In this document: positions 15,611-23,981 of the stretch, in pieces | How positions within the stretch are numbered: the first letter of the stretch is position 1 | Layout: every line of letters starts with the position of its first letter | NCBI GenBank assembly: GCA_035399845.1 | Contig: DAOPJV010000002.1 | Span: 124,001 to 188,000, forward strand | Source: ECT2AJA-110-A sp035399845 | GTDB lineage: Bacteria; Planctomycetota; Phycisphaerae; UBA1845; UTPLA1 | DNA: 64,000 nt | Direction: 5' to 3' | The notes under the pieces: model-generated | Seen by the model: only the letters and a program-made list of their open reading frames with translations | The model's database searches: none | Told to the model about the DNA's origin: nothing | Program-made: the position numbers and the translations under genes

Positions 15611-17158
15611 TTACGGCGTGAGCCGCAGCTTCGTCGTGTTGCTGTTGATCTTGTTGGCAAGCTTGTCCTCGATCTCCACCTTCACGATGTAGTCGCCGAC
15701 GGGGAGATTGCCGGGAATCGTGATGGGACCAAACGCAAGGAAGAAGTCCCGGCGAACACCGCGGGAGATATCCTCGATATTCGAGTCATCCATGCTGACG
15801 AGTTCCCGCCCTTCGCTGCTGAGGAGCGTCAGCCGGGCGCCGAGAACCGTGCGATACTCGCCGCTCGGCATCTTCCGACTTTCGAAGTTGTCGACCTCCA
15901 CATAGATCAGCACCGGGTTCGGCACGCCGGCCTTGAAATCCGTCGAAGGGAACGGCGTGTACACACCGAACTGCTTGATCTCCGTGCAGAGTTCAACCTT
16001 CGGCACCTGCAGGTCCGCCTTGGCCCGCAGCTTCTCCTGGAGGCTGCGCATCGCTTCGAGCTGTCGATTGGCCCACGTCGCCGGATCGCGGCTCGTACCG
16101 CTGCGCGCCGCCTGCATCGATCGCAGCTGGGCGAGCATGATCTCCTGCACGTCGGGTGTCACGCCGCGAATCGGCTCGAAGGCCTCCTCGTCGCGATTGT
16201 CGAAGAGATACATCGTTCGCAGTTTGAACTGCTCTTCCAGATTGGAGGGATCGGCCGCCGCCTTCGCCTCCTGCGTCTCGATTTCCATGCGTCGTCGCTC
16301 GGCGGCCTCATCCTTCGCCGGTGTCGCGTCAGCGGTCGATCCCGTGGCGCCGGTATTGACGCCGGCCATTCCGTTGTTGTCGTTCCGCATCGCCTGTTCG
16401 ATGCGCGACGGCGATCGCTCGGCCGGCTGGGCCGTGACATTGCTGATGACAGGCGCCCCGTTGCCGACACTGTCGCCCCCGCCGGGTTGGACGGCCGTCG
16501 GCTGTGGCTGCGATGAACGATCTTCAATCGTCGGCAGCCGGCCTCCGTTCGACGAGTTCGTCGGGGCCGTGGCGCCGGACGTGTCCCGCCCGCTCGAGGC
16601 GTTGAGGAACATCGTGTTGTTATTGGCCGGCTGCGGCGGCCGCGACGTGACGGTGTTTCCGGGCTGGACCGAGTTGTTCGCGGGCCGATCCGTCGCCATG
16701 CGAACGGGCGACGACTGGCCGCCGGACATCGTCGAATCGCCGGCGGACGGATTCACGTCGGCGCGGTTCATCGACGACGAATCACGATTCGTCGCGTCCT
16801 GGTCGGCGATGGGGCGATTCGACTGAATCTGCGGACCGCGATTCGACGGAGGATTCATGTTGTCGGCGTAACGCTGAATGGCGTCGGGATCACCGCGCTC
16901 CGGCGCCGCGGAATCGCCGGCGGAATCGGGCGCCTTGTAGTCGTTGCTGGCCGTTTCCGACCTGGCCGCGGATGTTCCGGGTTTGGGCTGGCTGACGGTC
17001 GAATCATTGGCGCCACGCGGCTCAACGCGACGATCGTCCTTCCTGCCGAACATGTTGTTCCAGTTGTTCGACGAGGATTGCGAGCACCCTACGCCCGTGA
17101 CGATCGCAAGAACCGCGGCGACGAGCATCCGTTCCATAGCGCCATTGAGTTTCGACAT
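15611..17158 (-). CDS. Asn/Ser/Pro-rich lipoprotein
   Basis: This 515-residue protein opens with a signal peptide and a lipobox-like VTGVGC near residue 25, so it is probably lipid-anchored. Residues ~30-260 are low complexity, rich in Asn, Ser, Pro, Gly and Thr, and look disordered (NNWNNMF, PPQPANNNT). A charged helix-forming stretch follows. The last ~150 residues look like a beta-sandwich (FESRKMPSGEYRTVLGARL; FGPITIPGNLPVGDYIVKVEIED), perhaps an extracellular binding domain. ATG 17158 has AAGGG about 9 bases upstream; an ATG seven codons in is possible. It lies 33 bases after holA on the same strand. I do not recognise a family. Confidence 0.75.
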   Translation of the reverse strand: MSKLNGAMERMLVAAVLAIVTGVGCSQSSSNNWNNMFGRKDDRRVEPRGANDSTVSQPKPGTSAARSETASNDYKAPDSAGDSAAPERGDPDAIQRYADNMNPPSNRGPQIQSNRPIADQDATNRDSSSMNRADVNPSAGDSTMSGGQSSPVRMATDRPANNSVQPGNTVTSRPPQPANNNTMFLNASSGRDTSGATAPTNSSNGGRLPTIEDRSSQPQPTAVQPGGGDSVGNGAPVISNVTAQPAERSPSRIEQAMRNDNNGMAGVNTGATGSTADATPAKDEAAERRRMEIETQEAKAAADPSNLEEQFKLRTMYLFDNRDEEAFEPIRGVTPDVQEIMLAQLRSMQAARSGTSRDPATWANRQLEAMRSLQEKLRAKADLQVPKVELCTEIKQFGVYTPFPSTDFKAGVPNPVLIYVEVDNFESRKMPSGEYRTVLGARLTLLSSEGRELVSMDDSNIEDISRGVRRDFFLAFGPITIPGNLPVGDYIVKVEIEDKLANKINSNTTKLRLTP

Positions 17159-17191
17159 GGCTGTAATCCCTTACAACTGGCGTCGCACGTT

Positions 17192-18178
17192 CTATGCGGC
17201 GCACAAATCCACGATCAGCTTTTCCATCGCCTGTTCGACGGCGCCCAGTCCGGACTTCGACCCGTAGTCGATTCGCAGCAGGCGCAGCAGGATGTCCTCC
17301 CACTGCCGATAGCTGAACCGCCTGAGCTGCTTTTCCAGGCTGCCGCCGTCCGTGAAGATCCGCAACGATGACCTGGCCGAATAGGCGGTTCCGCCTCCCG
17401 CGACATGGGCCTTGGCCTGCAGGAGTTTCCGCAGTCCGGCCGCGAGACCACCGACGGCCTTGAACGGCGCCGCCCGGTCCGTCGCGAGCACCTGCCGCCA
17501 CAGCGCGAGCGCCTTCCGCGCGTCACGATCGGCGATGGCGTCCGTTATCCTGAATACGGTCTGCTCGCGGGAATGCCCCACAAGCGACTCGACATCCGCC
17601 ATACCGACACTCCTGCGCGGCAGGACGTAGGTTGCCAGCTTTCGGATTTCGTTATCGAGAATGCCGTGGTCGTCGCCGACCAGCTCGTAAAGCTGCGACG
17701 CAACGCCACGATCGAGCTTGCAGCCGTAGCCGGCGGCCTGGGCCTCGATCCACGAGGTCATCCACTGGCGAATTTCCTTCCAGCCCTTCGGTTTCTCCAC
17801 ACCGATGGCGCCCTTGCGGGCCTGGATCGCCTTATGGAGCTTCGTGTTGGAACGCCACGATCGACACTCCAGAACGAGAACGCCGTCCGGACTCGGCGCC
17901 GCGACGTAATCCTCAAGCCGTGCGCGATGCGCCGTGACGAACTCGTCCGCCTCTTTGACGCAGACGATCGTGGCGCCCGCAAACATCGACGGCGTGCGCA
18001 GCGCGTCAAACACGCTGGCCAGCTCACAGTCTCTGGAACCGCCGTCGAAGGTTGTCAGGCCGAGACCGTCGATCTCGCCGCCGAGCAGGCGGCGCAGCAG
18101 CGCGTTGAGCTCGCCACGGCGCAGATAGTCGTCCGCGCCGTAAACGACGTAAACGCTCGTTGTGCTGTCCGCCGCCAT
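17192..18178 (-). CDS. holA: DNA polymerase III delta subunit
   Basis: This 328-residue protein is the clamp-loader delta subunit, which opens the beta sliding clamp during replication. VYVVYGADDYLRRGELNALLRRLL at the start, the FAGATIVCVKEADEF strand region, LVGDDHGILDNEIRKLATYV in the middle and FRITDAIADRDARKALALW further on match the family order. As usual for delta there is no Walker A. ATG 18178 has GAGGAA about 7 bases upstream and is preferred over a start at 18235. It begins 16 bases after the stop of the TPR gene, so the two are probably co-transcribed. Confidence 0.85.
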   Translation of the reverse strand: MAADSTTSVYVVYGADDYLRRGELNALLRRLLGGEIDGLGLTTFDGGSRDCELASVFDALRTPSMFAGATIVCVKEADEFVTAHRARLEDYVAAPSPDGVLVLECRSWRSNTKLHKAIQARKGAIGVEKPKGWKEIRQWMTSWIEAQAAGYGCKLDRGVASQLYELVGDDHGILDNEIRKLATYVLPRRSVGMADVESLVGHSREQTVFRITDAIADRDARKALALWRQVLATDRAAPFKAVGGLAAGLRKLLQAKAHVAGGGTAYSARSSLRIFTDGGSLEKQLRRFSYRQWEDILLRLLRIDYGSKSGLGAVEQAMEKLIVDLCAA

Positions 18179-18194
18179 GCGAGTTCCTCGTTGC

Positions 18195-19625
18195 TCAATC
18201 GGCCGCCCCCAGTCTGTCGCGCTGGTAGATGGCAAGCCGTCGCTCCGCGCGTGTTTTCAACGACGCGGCCGCCCGATCACATTCTGTCGCCGAGCGCCAT
18301 GCGTCGCGCGCCCCGCGTCGATCCCCCATGAACATGCAGACGTCGCCAAAGTGCAGCCACGCTTCCGGGTCCTTCGGCCGGACACGGAGCAACCGCTCGA
18401 GCGTGTCATGGGCCGAGCGATAGCGACGTCGCTTGATCTGCGCCAGGGACAGTCCTTCGAGGGCCGGCGCGTATCGCTCATCCTTCTCGAGGATGCGCTC
18501 ATATTCATGCGACGCCTCGTCGATGCGATCCAGCGCCAGTAGCGTCCCTGCCAGATCATTTCGCGCCTGGTAGTATCCTGGGTTCGCCGCCAGCGCGTCG
18601 CGATAGCGCCGGATCGCGATGTCATACTCACCGCGCAGGCGATGCCAGGTCCCGAGATCATACTCTTTCCTGGCCCGTTCCGCCGCCTCCTTTTCGACGA
18701 CAATCTCCTTCTCCTTGTCGTCATTCAACAACGCAAAGGCGGAAACCACCTGATCGGGTTGTGATTTTTCCGCGACCTTCGCGACAGGCGACGCGTCGCC
18801 CGTCGCTTCGACTTTCTGCGCGTCATCTCGAGCCGAGGCCAGGGAGATTGTCCGATTGACGTGAACCATCGAACCGGCGTTCGGCGCACGTTCGATCGTG
18901 AATGCTCGCGTCTCCAGGTAATCCCGATTGCCCGCCCGGTCCTCCGCCTCGATGCGAATCACAATGTCACCCGCGATATTCATCGGGATGATCCAGCGAT
19001 ACTCGCCGATGGCCTCCAGCGCCCGAGCGATTGGCCTGGCCTTGCTGTCGCCCCCGGACGTGATTCGATACGAGATGCTGACGGGGCGCTGTCCCAGGTT
19101 GTTGTTCGCATCGGTAACGAGCCAGCCGACAACCAGTTCGCGCGACGCGGCGCCCGCGGGTGGTGTCTGCAGATTGCGCATCGTGATGTGCGGGGCGCCA
19201 CGATCCACCATCACCCATCGCTGTGGGACGGCGCCGGCGCGAGGTCGCGGCATGGAACCGCGAGCGCTGTGGAGCACAAACGAGAAGCCGTAGAGACCGT
19301 CGTCACTCGCGTTGAACGAGACAGGGTTGGCGATGGGATTGTCGAGGATGAATTCCGACCAGCTGCGTCCTTCATCCGTCGTGTAGAACAGTTCGGCGCC
19401 CTCCACGGGCGGGGATGTCGGATCGACGCCATACCCCAGCATGATTCGCCCGACGCGAAGCTGCTCGACGCGGCCTTCCTCAATTGCCCTGACGTAGTCG
19501 AGGGCGCCCGCCTCCGGATCAGCGTCCTGCGCGGCGGCCACAGCCACACACGACATGAACGGCAGGCAGCCGACCAGCGTGCAGATTCCAAGCAATCGTC
19601 CCTTGTCCTTGCGCGACTCAATCAT
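18195..19625 (-). CDS. Exported TPR protein with N-terminal sandwich region
   Basis: This 476-residue protein has an N-terminal signal peptide (LVGCLPFMSCVAVAAAQ). A beta-rich region at about 55-275 has YTTDEGRSWSEF and IVIRIEAEDRAGNRDY motifs, like Ig or sialidase-type folds. A linker follows, then TPR units from about residue 320 (EYDIAIRRYRDALAANPGYYQA; RYRSAHDTLERLLRVRPKDP). It is probably periplasmic and may scaffold other proteins. ATG 19625 follows GGGGGAG by 8 bases; a TTG directly before it is an alternative. It heads a minus-strand run with holA, the lipoprotein and the methyltransferase-like gene. The precise function is not recognisable. Confidence 0.8.
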   Translation of the reverse strand: MIESRKDKGRLLGICTLVGCLPFMSCVAVAAAQDADPEAGALDYVRAIEEGRVEQLRVGRIMLGYGVDPTSPPVEGAELFYTTDEGRSWSEFILDNPIANPVSFNASDDGLYGFSFVLHSARGSMPRPRAGAVPQRWVMVDRGAPHITMRNLQTPPAGAASRELVVGWLVTDANNNLGQRPVSISYRITSGGDSKARPIARALEAIGEYRWIIPMNIAGDIVIRIEAEDRAGNRDYLETRAFTIERAPNAGSMVHVNRTISLASARDDAQKVEATGDASPVAKVAEKSQPDQVVSAFALLNDDKEKEIVVEKEAAERARKEYDLGTWHRLRGEYDIAIRRYRDALAANPGYYQARNDLAGTLLALDRIDEASHEYERILEKDERYAPALEGLSLAQIKRRRYRSAHDTLERLLRVRPKDPEAWLHFGDVCMFMGDRRGARDAWRSATECDRAAASLKTRAERRLAIYQRDRLGAAD

Positions 19626-20124
19626 CAACGCAACTCCCCCTTTTGCCGGGTCACACGATCAAGGGTCGGCAAATCCTGCGCGTCCCGGCGCGCAATCCGA
19701 CCGACCCTATTCCAATTTATCGGACATGCCGAACGATCCCGTCCCGTCGGATTCCGAGCGGGTCGGCATGGGCCGATCCAGGTCCACTTTCCAATGCGAG
19801 GGTGAATCTTGCGGGTTCCACCAACCGCAACACATCCGCCCTATCGGCTTTCCTGCGACAAAACAACACGCGTGTTAACACTGATATCCGGCTCGTCCGA
19901 GAGAATTCCGGGCGCGCGGGGCGCGACGGCGTGTGACGTCCGCGGCGCATCTCGGGGCTCATTCGGCCCCGGTCACGCGCCGATTCTGCATCAGAAGCAA
20001 GTCGCCCCGGGCGCCGAACGGGCCCGCTGGATCGACGGCCGGCAACCGGCCTCAGACGGGCGATCGGAGGTCCGGCGCCACGCGGACGGCCGATCGGGGC
20101 AGGAATCATTCGGGGGGAAAGATC
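19626..20124. other. 499-base divergent intergenic region
   Basis: The open frames here lack SDs and recognisable proteins, so I call no gene. The region must hold the promoters of the divergent TPR gene (minus) and the small lipoprotein (plus). It contains a 12-base perfect palindrome AACACGCGTGTT at 19865-19876 overlapping a second palindrome TGTTAACA, a possible operator, although palindromes of this length are expected by chance in a window this size. No convincing -35/-10 pair was found. Confidence 0.4.
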
Positions 20125-20382
20125 GTGACGCTCGCAACACCGCACAGGCGGGTCGGTTGGCTCATCGCGCTGGGGATGACACTCGCCACGACGAATCTGC
20201 TGGGCTGCCAGGCGGCGGAACGATGCCCGACGCCGGGCGCGACGGCCCGCCTGAACCTGCCGTCAGGCGAGGAGCCGGCTAACCACGCGCCGAAGCTCTA
20301 TCGCGCGAAGAAGCACTACGATCCGGACTTTGAGAAGCATCCGTCGCGCTGGCGCCGCAAGCTGCGTGCGCGATACGCCTAG
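20125..20382 (+). CDS. Small lipoprotein
   Basis: This 85-residue protein starts at GTG 20125, directly after a strong SD (GGGGGGAAAG). It has a basic n-region, a hydrophobic core and a lipobox LLGC near residue 28, so it should be a lipid-anchored envelope protein. The mature part is short, with a Pro-rich segment then a strongly basic C-terminus (HPSRWRRKLRARYA). The frame is open further upstream to 19933, but only this start gives an export signal. It converges on the SDR gene with 24 bases between stops. No family was recognised. Confidence 0.68.
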   Translation: MTLATPHRRVGWLIALGMTLATTNLLGCQAAERCPTPGATARLNLPSGEEPANHAPKLYRAKKHYDPDFEKHPSRWRRKLRARYA

Positions 20383-20406
20383 GACGGCGACCGCGTTCGC
20401 ATCGAC

Positions 20407-21132
20407 TCAGAGCGTCCGGGACACGATGACCGTCTGGCCGCTGCTGTGGCGATAGGCCGGAGAGAGCAGCGTCTCAAACATGACGGCGACGTCGTCCGGC
20501 TCGAGCGTCATGGCCGACGGAAAATCGGGGAACGCGCCCCGCAGCATGTCTGTCTCAACCGCGCCCGGCGAAACTCCGTACACGCGAATTCCGAGATCGG
20601 CCCCTTCCTTCGCCAGGAACTTTGTATAGGCGACGACGAAGGCCTTGGCGGCGCCGTAGGCCGCGAAGCCGGGGAATGCGTCATAGGCCGCCAGGGACGC
20701 CGTGTTGATGATCACACCCTCCCCGTGTTCGACCATGTGAGGCCAGACGCCGCGGCTGCAGAGATACACGGTTCGTACGTTGGTACGGACGATCTTGTCG
20801 AAGAGATTCGGCTCCATCTCGTCGATCGTCGCCAATGGCGCCGTCCCGGCGTTGTTCACGAGCACATCGATCTGTCCGAACGCGGAGATCGTCTCGCTGA
20901 TCAGCTGCTCGACGCCGGCGACCTCAGAAACATCCACCGGCACAACGAGAACGCCGCCGCCGTCCCGCTCGATCATCTTTCGCGTGTCGTGAAGGTCATC
21001 CAGCGTGCGCGAAGCGACGACAACATTGGCGCCGGCGCAGGCGAAGCGCTTCGCGACGGCGCGACCAATACCGCGCCCCCCTCCCGTTACGATGGCCGTC
21101 CGCCCTTTCAGGTTCACAATTGGCGTCTGCAT
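20407..21132 (-). CDS. Short-chain dehydrogenase/reductase, FabG-like
   Basis: This 241-residue NAD(P)-dependent oxidoreductase of the classical SDR family has the cofactor motif TGGGRGIG near residue 16 and NNAG in the middle. The catalytic Ser lies in NTASLAAY and the Tyr/Lys pair in YGAAK. All catalytic positions are intact; the substrate is unknown. ATG 21132 has GGAG about 10 bases upstream. A GTG at 21141 would overlap the stop of the upstream small membrane protein. The two genes are therefore almost certainly read from one mRNA. Confidence 0.88.
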   Translation of the reverse strand: MQTPIVNLKGRTAIVTGGGRGIGRAVAKRFACAGANVVVASRTLDDLHDTRKMIERDGGGVLVVPVDVSEVAGVEQLISETISAFGQIDVLVNNAGTAPLATIDEMEPNLFDKIVRTNVRTVYLCSRGVWPHMVEHGEGVIINTASLAAYDAFPGFAAYGAAKAFVVAYTKFLAKEGADLGIRVYGVSPGAVETDMLRGAFPDFPSAMTLEPDDVAVMFETLLSPAYRHSSGQTVIVSRTL

Positions 21133-21137
21133 GGAAG

Positions 21138-21353
21138 TCACGCTCCGGGTTCATCTTTGCGGCCGTCAACGCCGACCTGCAGGAGTTCACGGCGCACGCC
21201 GAGATTCCGGCGCGCGTCGTCACGCGGCGCGGAGCAGTCACAGCCCCCGCACGCGGACACGCGCCTGCCCATGACGACGAGAAACAGACCGCGGAGGAGG
21301 TACAGAGCGCATCCGCCGACCACGATGGCCACGATAAGATATTGCCACCACAT
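21138..21353 (-). CDS. Small Cys-rich membrane protein, FeoB-associated-like
   Basis: This 71-residue protein has one N-terminal TM (WWQYLIVAIVVGGCALYLL) followed by a compact cysteine cluster CGGCDC and a basic tail. This layout resembles the short FeoB-associated Cys-rich proteins (PF12669), which accompany ferrous iron uptake, but no feoA or feoB is here, so the role is inferred only from shape. Its stop lies 5 bases before the SDR ATG (or overlaps an SDR GTG), which supports it as a real gene. The SD is weak. Confidence 0.5.
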   Translation of the reverse strand: MWWQYLIVAIVVGGCALYLLRGLFLVVMGRRVSACGGCDCSAPRDDARRNLGVRRELLQVGVDGRKDEPGA

Positions 21354-21510
21354 CCCTGGATTCTATCGCGCCGCGAGCGATCGGTCGGCCCCGTCGCCCA
21401 TCTTCGACGGCGGGCGTGAAATCCGCCGCCTGGCCGCTAGGATAGCGATGGCGCGTCACGCAGGTGGCGCGGAACGGCGCCGGCGTCCCGGCACGGAGGA
21501 AATACGACAT

Positions 21511-22008
21511 ATGCGAATGCAGGATTTTCTGATCGAGCGACTGACCCGGGCCCGCGGATGGACGACAGGACTGATTGCGGACATCGACGAGAGCCAGTGG
21601 TTCGAAATGCCGGCGCCGGGCGTGGGACATGTCGCCTGGCAACTCGGCCATCTGGCGGTCTCTCAGATCGCCCTGATCCACGTGCGATGCCTCGGCAAAT
21701 CCGCGGCGGAGTGCATCGATCCCGCGCTCGTCGGGACGTTCGGCAAGGGATCGACGCCCGTCGCCGACGCGAGTGAGTACCCGTCGATCGCCGAGATCCG
21801 CAAACTGTTCGACGAGACGCAGCGGGATGTGATCGAGATCATCCGCGGCATGTCCGACGCGGACCTGGAGGCGCCCGCCGGGACGGAACCGCATCCCCTG
21901 TTCGACACCAGGGCCGGCGCGCTCGGGACGGCCGCGATGCACGAGACATTCCACGCGGGCCAGATCGCGATGTCCCGTCGAATCTGGGGCAGGAAACCGC
22001 TGCGATAA
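21511..22008 (+). CDS. DinB/YfiT-like four-helix metal-binding protein
   Basis: This 165-residue protein has the DinB-like fold, a four-helix bundle binding a metal through three histidines. Candidates are His in GHVAWQLGH (~residue 40) and both in HETFHAGQIA (~143 and 147). Family members include thiol-dependent transferases and many uncharacterised proteins, so no substrate is assigned. ATG 21511 has GGAGGA about 10 bases upstream. The frame is open far upstream on this strand, opposite the SDR gene, but that part is not coding. It converges on the next gene with 21 bases between. Confidence 0.82.
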   Translation: MRMQDFLIERLTRARGWTTGLIADIDESQWFEMPAPGVGHVAWQLGHLAVSQIALIHVRCLGKSAAECIDPALVGTFGKGSTPVADASEYPSIAEIRKLFDETQRDVIEIIRGMSDADLEAPAGTEPHPLFDTRAGALGTAAMHETFHAGQIAMSRRIWGRKPLR

Positions 22009-22029
22009 GGCGCCGCGATTCGACGTTGA

Positions 22030-22671
22030 TCAGGGGTTGGCGGCGACTTCGGCGTTGCGGCGCTGCTTGCGATGCTGCTCGATGACGCGCTGCAGGGCCT
22101 CGATATAGGGCATGATGATCTCGCGTTCCGCGGGCGTCGTGATCTCCAGCATCAGTCCTCTGAACGCGTCCTGTCCGCCCATGTCCTTGCCGAAGATATC
22201 GCCGAGCTGGCGGATGAACTTCTCCTGCCCTTCAAGTTCGTCCGCCTTCTTGTGAACGTATGCGTTTCTTTCCGCCGACTTCAGCCGTTGGTACTGTCGG
22301 GCGTCATCGAGAATGATCTCCTTGAACTGGTTGACCATTTCGTTGACGAAGGCCTTGCGCTGATCCAGGTCGAGATCCTTCAGGTGGGCCGTGAGGGCTG
22401 ACTGCGCCGCGTCGTCCTTCATCAGGTAGTCACGCCACTCTTCGAGAAACTGGCGCTGCTCGATTTTCGCGAGTGAGCGCAGTCCGCGCGAGTTGCAGAT
22501 ATAGGAAACAATGACTTTCGGCTTGTTGTCCCGAATCGTCGGCTTCTCGACGGTCATCGCAAACTGGTATCCGAAATAGCCGACGATTGCCACGGCGCCG
22601 ACAACGGCTCCGAGGACGGCCCAGTTTCGGTTCTTCTTCACGCTCTTGTTGATTTCTTCGACCATCATCAT
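22030..22671 (-). CDS. Membrane-anchored helical protein of unknown function
   Basis: This 213-residue protein has a short charged N-terminus, one TM at about 18-40 (WAVLGAVVGAVAIVGYFGYQF) and a long, mostly helical, charged domain. QLGDIFGKDMGGQDAFRGLM lies near the end and the tail is Arg/Gln-rich. The start is one of three consecutive ATGs at 22671-22663 with a weak SD. It is the last gene of the run UVR protein, MazG-like, pilin-like, this protein, and lies 69 bases after the pilin-like stop. It may be a membrane partner of the pilin-like protein, but that is inferred only from position. Confidence 0.7.
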   Translation of the reverse strand: MMMVEEINKSVKKNRNWAVLGAVVGAVAIVGYFGYQFAMTVEKPTIRDNKPKVIVSYICNSRGLRSLAKIEQRQFLEEWRDYLMKDDAAQSALTAHLKDLDLDQRKAFVNEMVNQFKEIILDDARQYQRLKSAERNAYVHKKADELEGQEKFIRQLGDIFGKDMGGQDAFRGLMLEITTPAEREIIMPYIEALQRVIEQHRKQRRNAEVAANP

Positions 22672-22740
22672 GTTTCAACCAACCTAACCGGCCCAGTCGC
22701 CATCGACCATCAACGAGGGCGAGGTTCGCGCCTCACGCGA

Positions 22741-23310
22741 CTACTCCGACGGCGCCCCGTCGGTCCGCGCCACGAAATCCGCATAGAGCGTGTTGGCGCG
22801 GCCGGCGCCGACGTGAAACGACTCAAAATCCCGCAGAAGATCCTGGTCGGCCCGTCCCTTGCCCCGGCCGCCCAGGCGCGAGAGCTTCTCGCCGCCGACG
22901 CGATAACCGCCGTAGGCCTCGGGCCAGATCCACTCGTAGCTCAGCCCCTCTGTGGCGTACCACGTAGAGTCGTCGCCATACGCTGCGCGCAACGCGTCAT
23001 CCGTTACCTCGCGGGAATCCGCCGGACAATGAAAGTCATCTTCTGACTTCACGTAGGACTTCAGCACGACGGGCGCTGTCGGCCAGGGTTTGTCGAAGCG
23101 GCTGAAGCTGCGCAGGCGATCGATATACGGCCACGTGGCGTTGTTGTCTTCCAGGTAGCCGGAAAGAGCGGTCCCGATGGCCGTAAGATTTGAAAGACAG
23201 GCGACGCGCATTGATTCGGCGCGCTGCTGACGCCGAAGTGGCGTGACGACATAGGCTGTGAGTCCGAGGACCACCAGCAGTACGAAGATCTCGAATCGTG
23301 TCGGTCGCAT
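22741..23310 (-). CDS. Pilin-like protein with H-x9-DG-type C-terminus
   Basis: This 189-residue protein opens with a hydrophobic helix FEIFVLLVVLGLTAYVV that resembles a type IV pilin or pseudopilin N-terminus. The cleavage-site glycine and TLIE motif of the classical leader are missing. MRVACLSNLTAIGTALSGYLEDN is like planctomycete prepilin-like proteins, and the end HVGAGRANTLYADF resembles their H-x9-DG motif, with two extra residues and F for G. It is probably anchored in the inner membrane; pilus assembly is uncertain. ATG 23310 is used; a TTG three codons earlier is possible. Neither has an SD. A hairpin plus T-run lies just upstream at 23323-23361. Confidence 0.7.
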   Translation of the reverse strand: MRPTRFEIFVLLVVLGLTAYVVTPLRRQQRAESMRVACLSNLTAIGTALSGYLEDNNATWPYIDRLRSFSRFDKPWPTAPVVLKSYVKSEDDFHCPADSREVTDDALRAAYGDDSTWYATEGLSYEWIWPEAYGGYRVGGEKLSRLGGRGKGRADQDLLRDFESFHVGAGRANTLYADFVARTDGAPSE

Positions 23311-23322
23311 TGGCGTCAAATC

Positions 23323-23361
23323 AAAAAAGCCCCGCGGGTGTTTGCTGACACCCTCCGGAGC
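23323..23361 (-). terminator. Terminator or attenuator hairpin before the pilin-like gene
   Basis: On the minus strand GCTCC/GGGGC (23357-23361 with 23329-23333) and GGGTGT/ACACCC (23348-23353 with 23336-23341) form a two-part stem, followed by TTTTTT (23323-23328). It can end the UVR/MazG transcript, or act as an attenuator because the pilin-like ATG is only 12 bases beyond the T-run. Confidence 0.6.
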
Positions 23362-23564
23362 CGTGGCGAGCCCCCGAAGCTACGACGTCGGGAATGGACC
23401 GTCAAGCCGGAGCACACGTCCACCAACGTCACATGGGGCCATCACAGCGCCAACCACTCAATTTGACGAGAAATTACGAAAATCGGCCCAAACGGGAACC
23501 GCGCGGCGCGGATCGGCCGGTCCGCCGGCCGCCGGGGCTCGACGACATCGCCGAACAACGACGA

Positions 23565-23912
23565 TCATCGAAACCGACCGCGAAAATCCTCGGCCGGGTA
23601 CTTGATGGCGTTCTTCTTCATCTTGTCGCGCAGGGAATCCGCGATATCGATGCCCATGACGTTCGCGAAGGAAAGCGCGTAGCAGATCACGTCCGACAGC
23701 TCTTCAGCGATGGCGTCGCGATCGTGCTTTGCGATCTGATCTTCACGTTCGGGCGAGGCGATCCACTGGAAGTGCTCCATGAGTTCCGCGGCTTCGATCG
23801 CGATCGACATGGAGAGATTCTTCGGAGAGTGGAACTGTCGCCAGTCGCGTTCATCCACGAACGCCTGAACGAGCTGTTTGAGGTCGGCGATCGTCGTCGT
23901 CGTGTCGGACAT
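23565..23912 (-). CDS. MazG-like nucleotide pyrophosphohydrolase
   Basis: This 115-residue all-alpha NTP pyrophosphohydrolase is of the dCTPase/MazG-like type. The metal-binding EAAELMEHFQW is near residue 40 and EELSDVICYAL near 69-79, giving the EExxE-type and ExxD motifs. Such enzymes remove non-standard or excess nucleoside triphosphates from the pool. ATG 23912 has AAAAGGAG about 6 bases upstream. It follows the UVR-motif gene by 69 bases on the same strand. Confidence 0.88.
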   Translation of the reverse strand: MSDTTTTIADLKQLVQAFVDERDWRQFHSPKNLSMSIAIEAAELMEHFQWIASPEREDQIAKHDRDAIAEELSDVICYALSFANVMGIDIADSLRDKMKKNAIKYPAEDFRGRFR

Positions 23913-23981
23913 GGCGCGCTCCTTTTTCGTGAACGCGCAATTCTGGCGCCGAACGATTCGCCCAACAACTGTGGAATGAAA

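Noticed and set aside
19865..19880. Overlapping palindromes AACACGCGTGTT and TGTTAACA as an operator
   Set aside because: Palindromes of this length are expected several times in 64 kb by chance and no nearby regulator or promoter supports it; kept only as a note.
19809..20282. Plus-strand frames before the small lipoprotein
   Set aside because: No SD and no recognisable sequence; only the GTG at 20125 has a strong SD and a lipobox.
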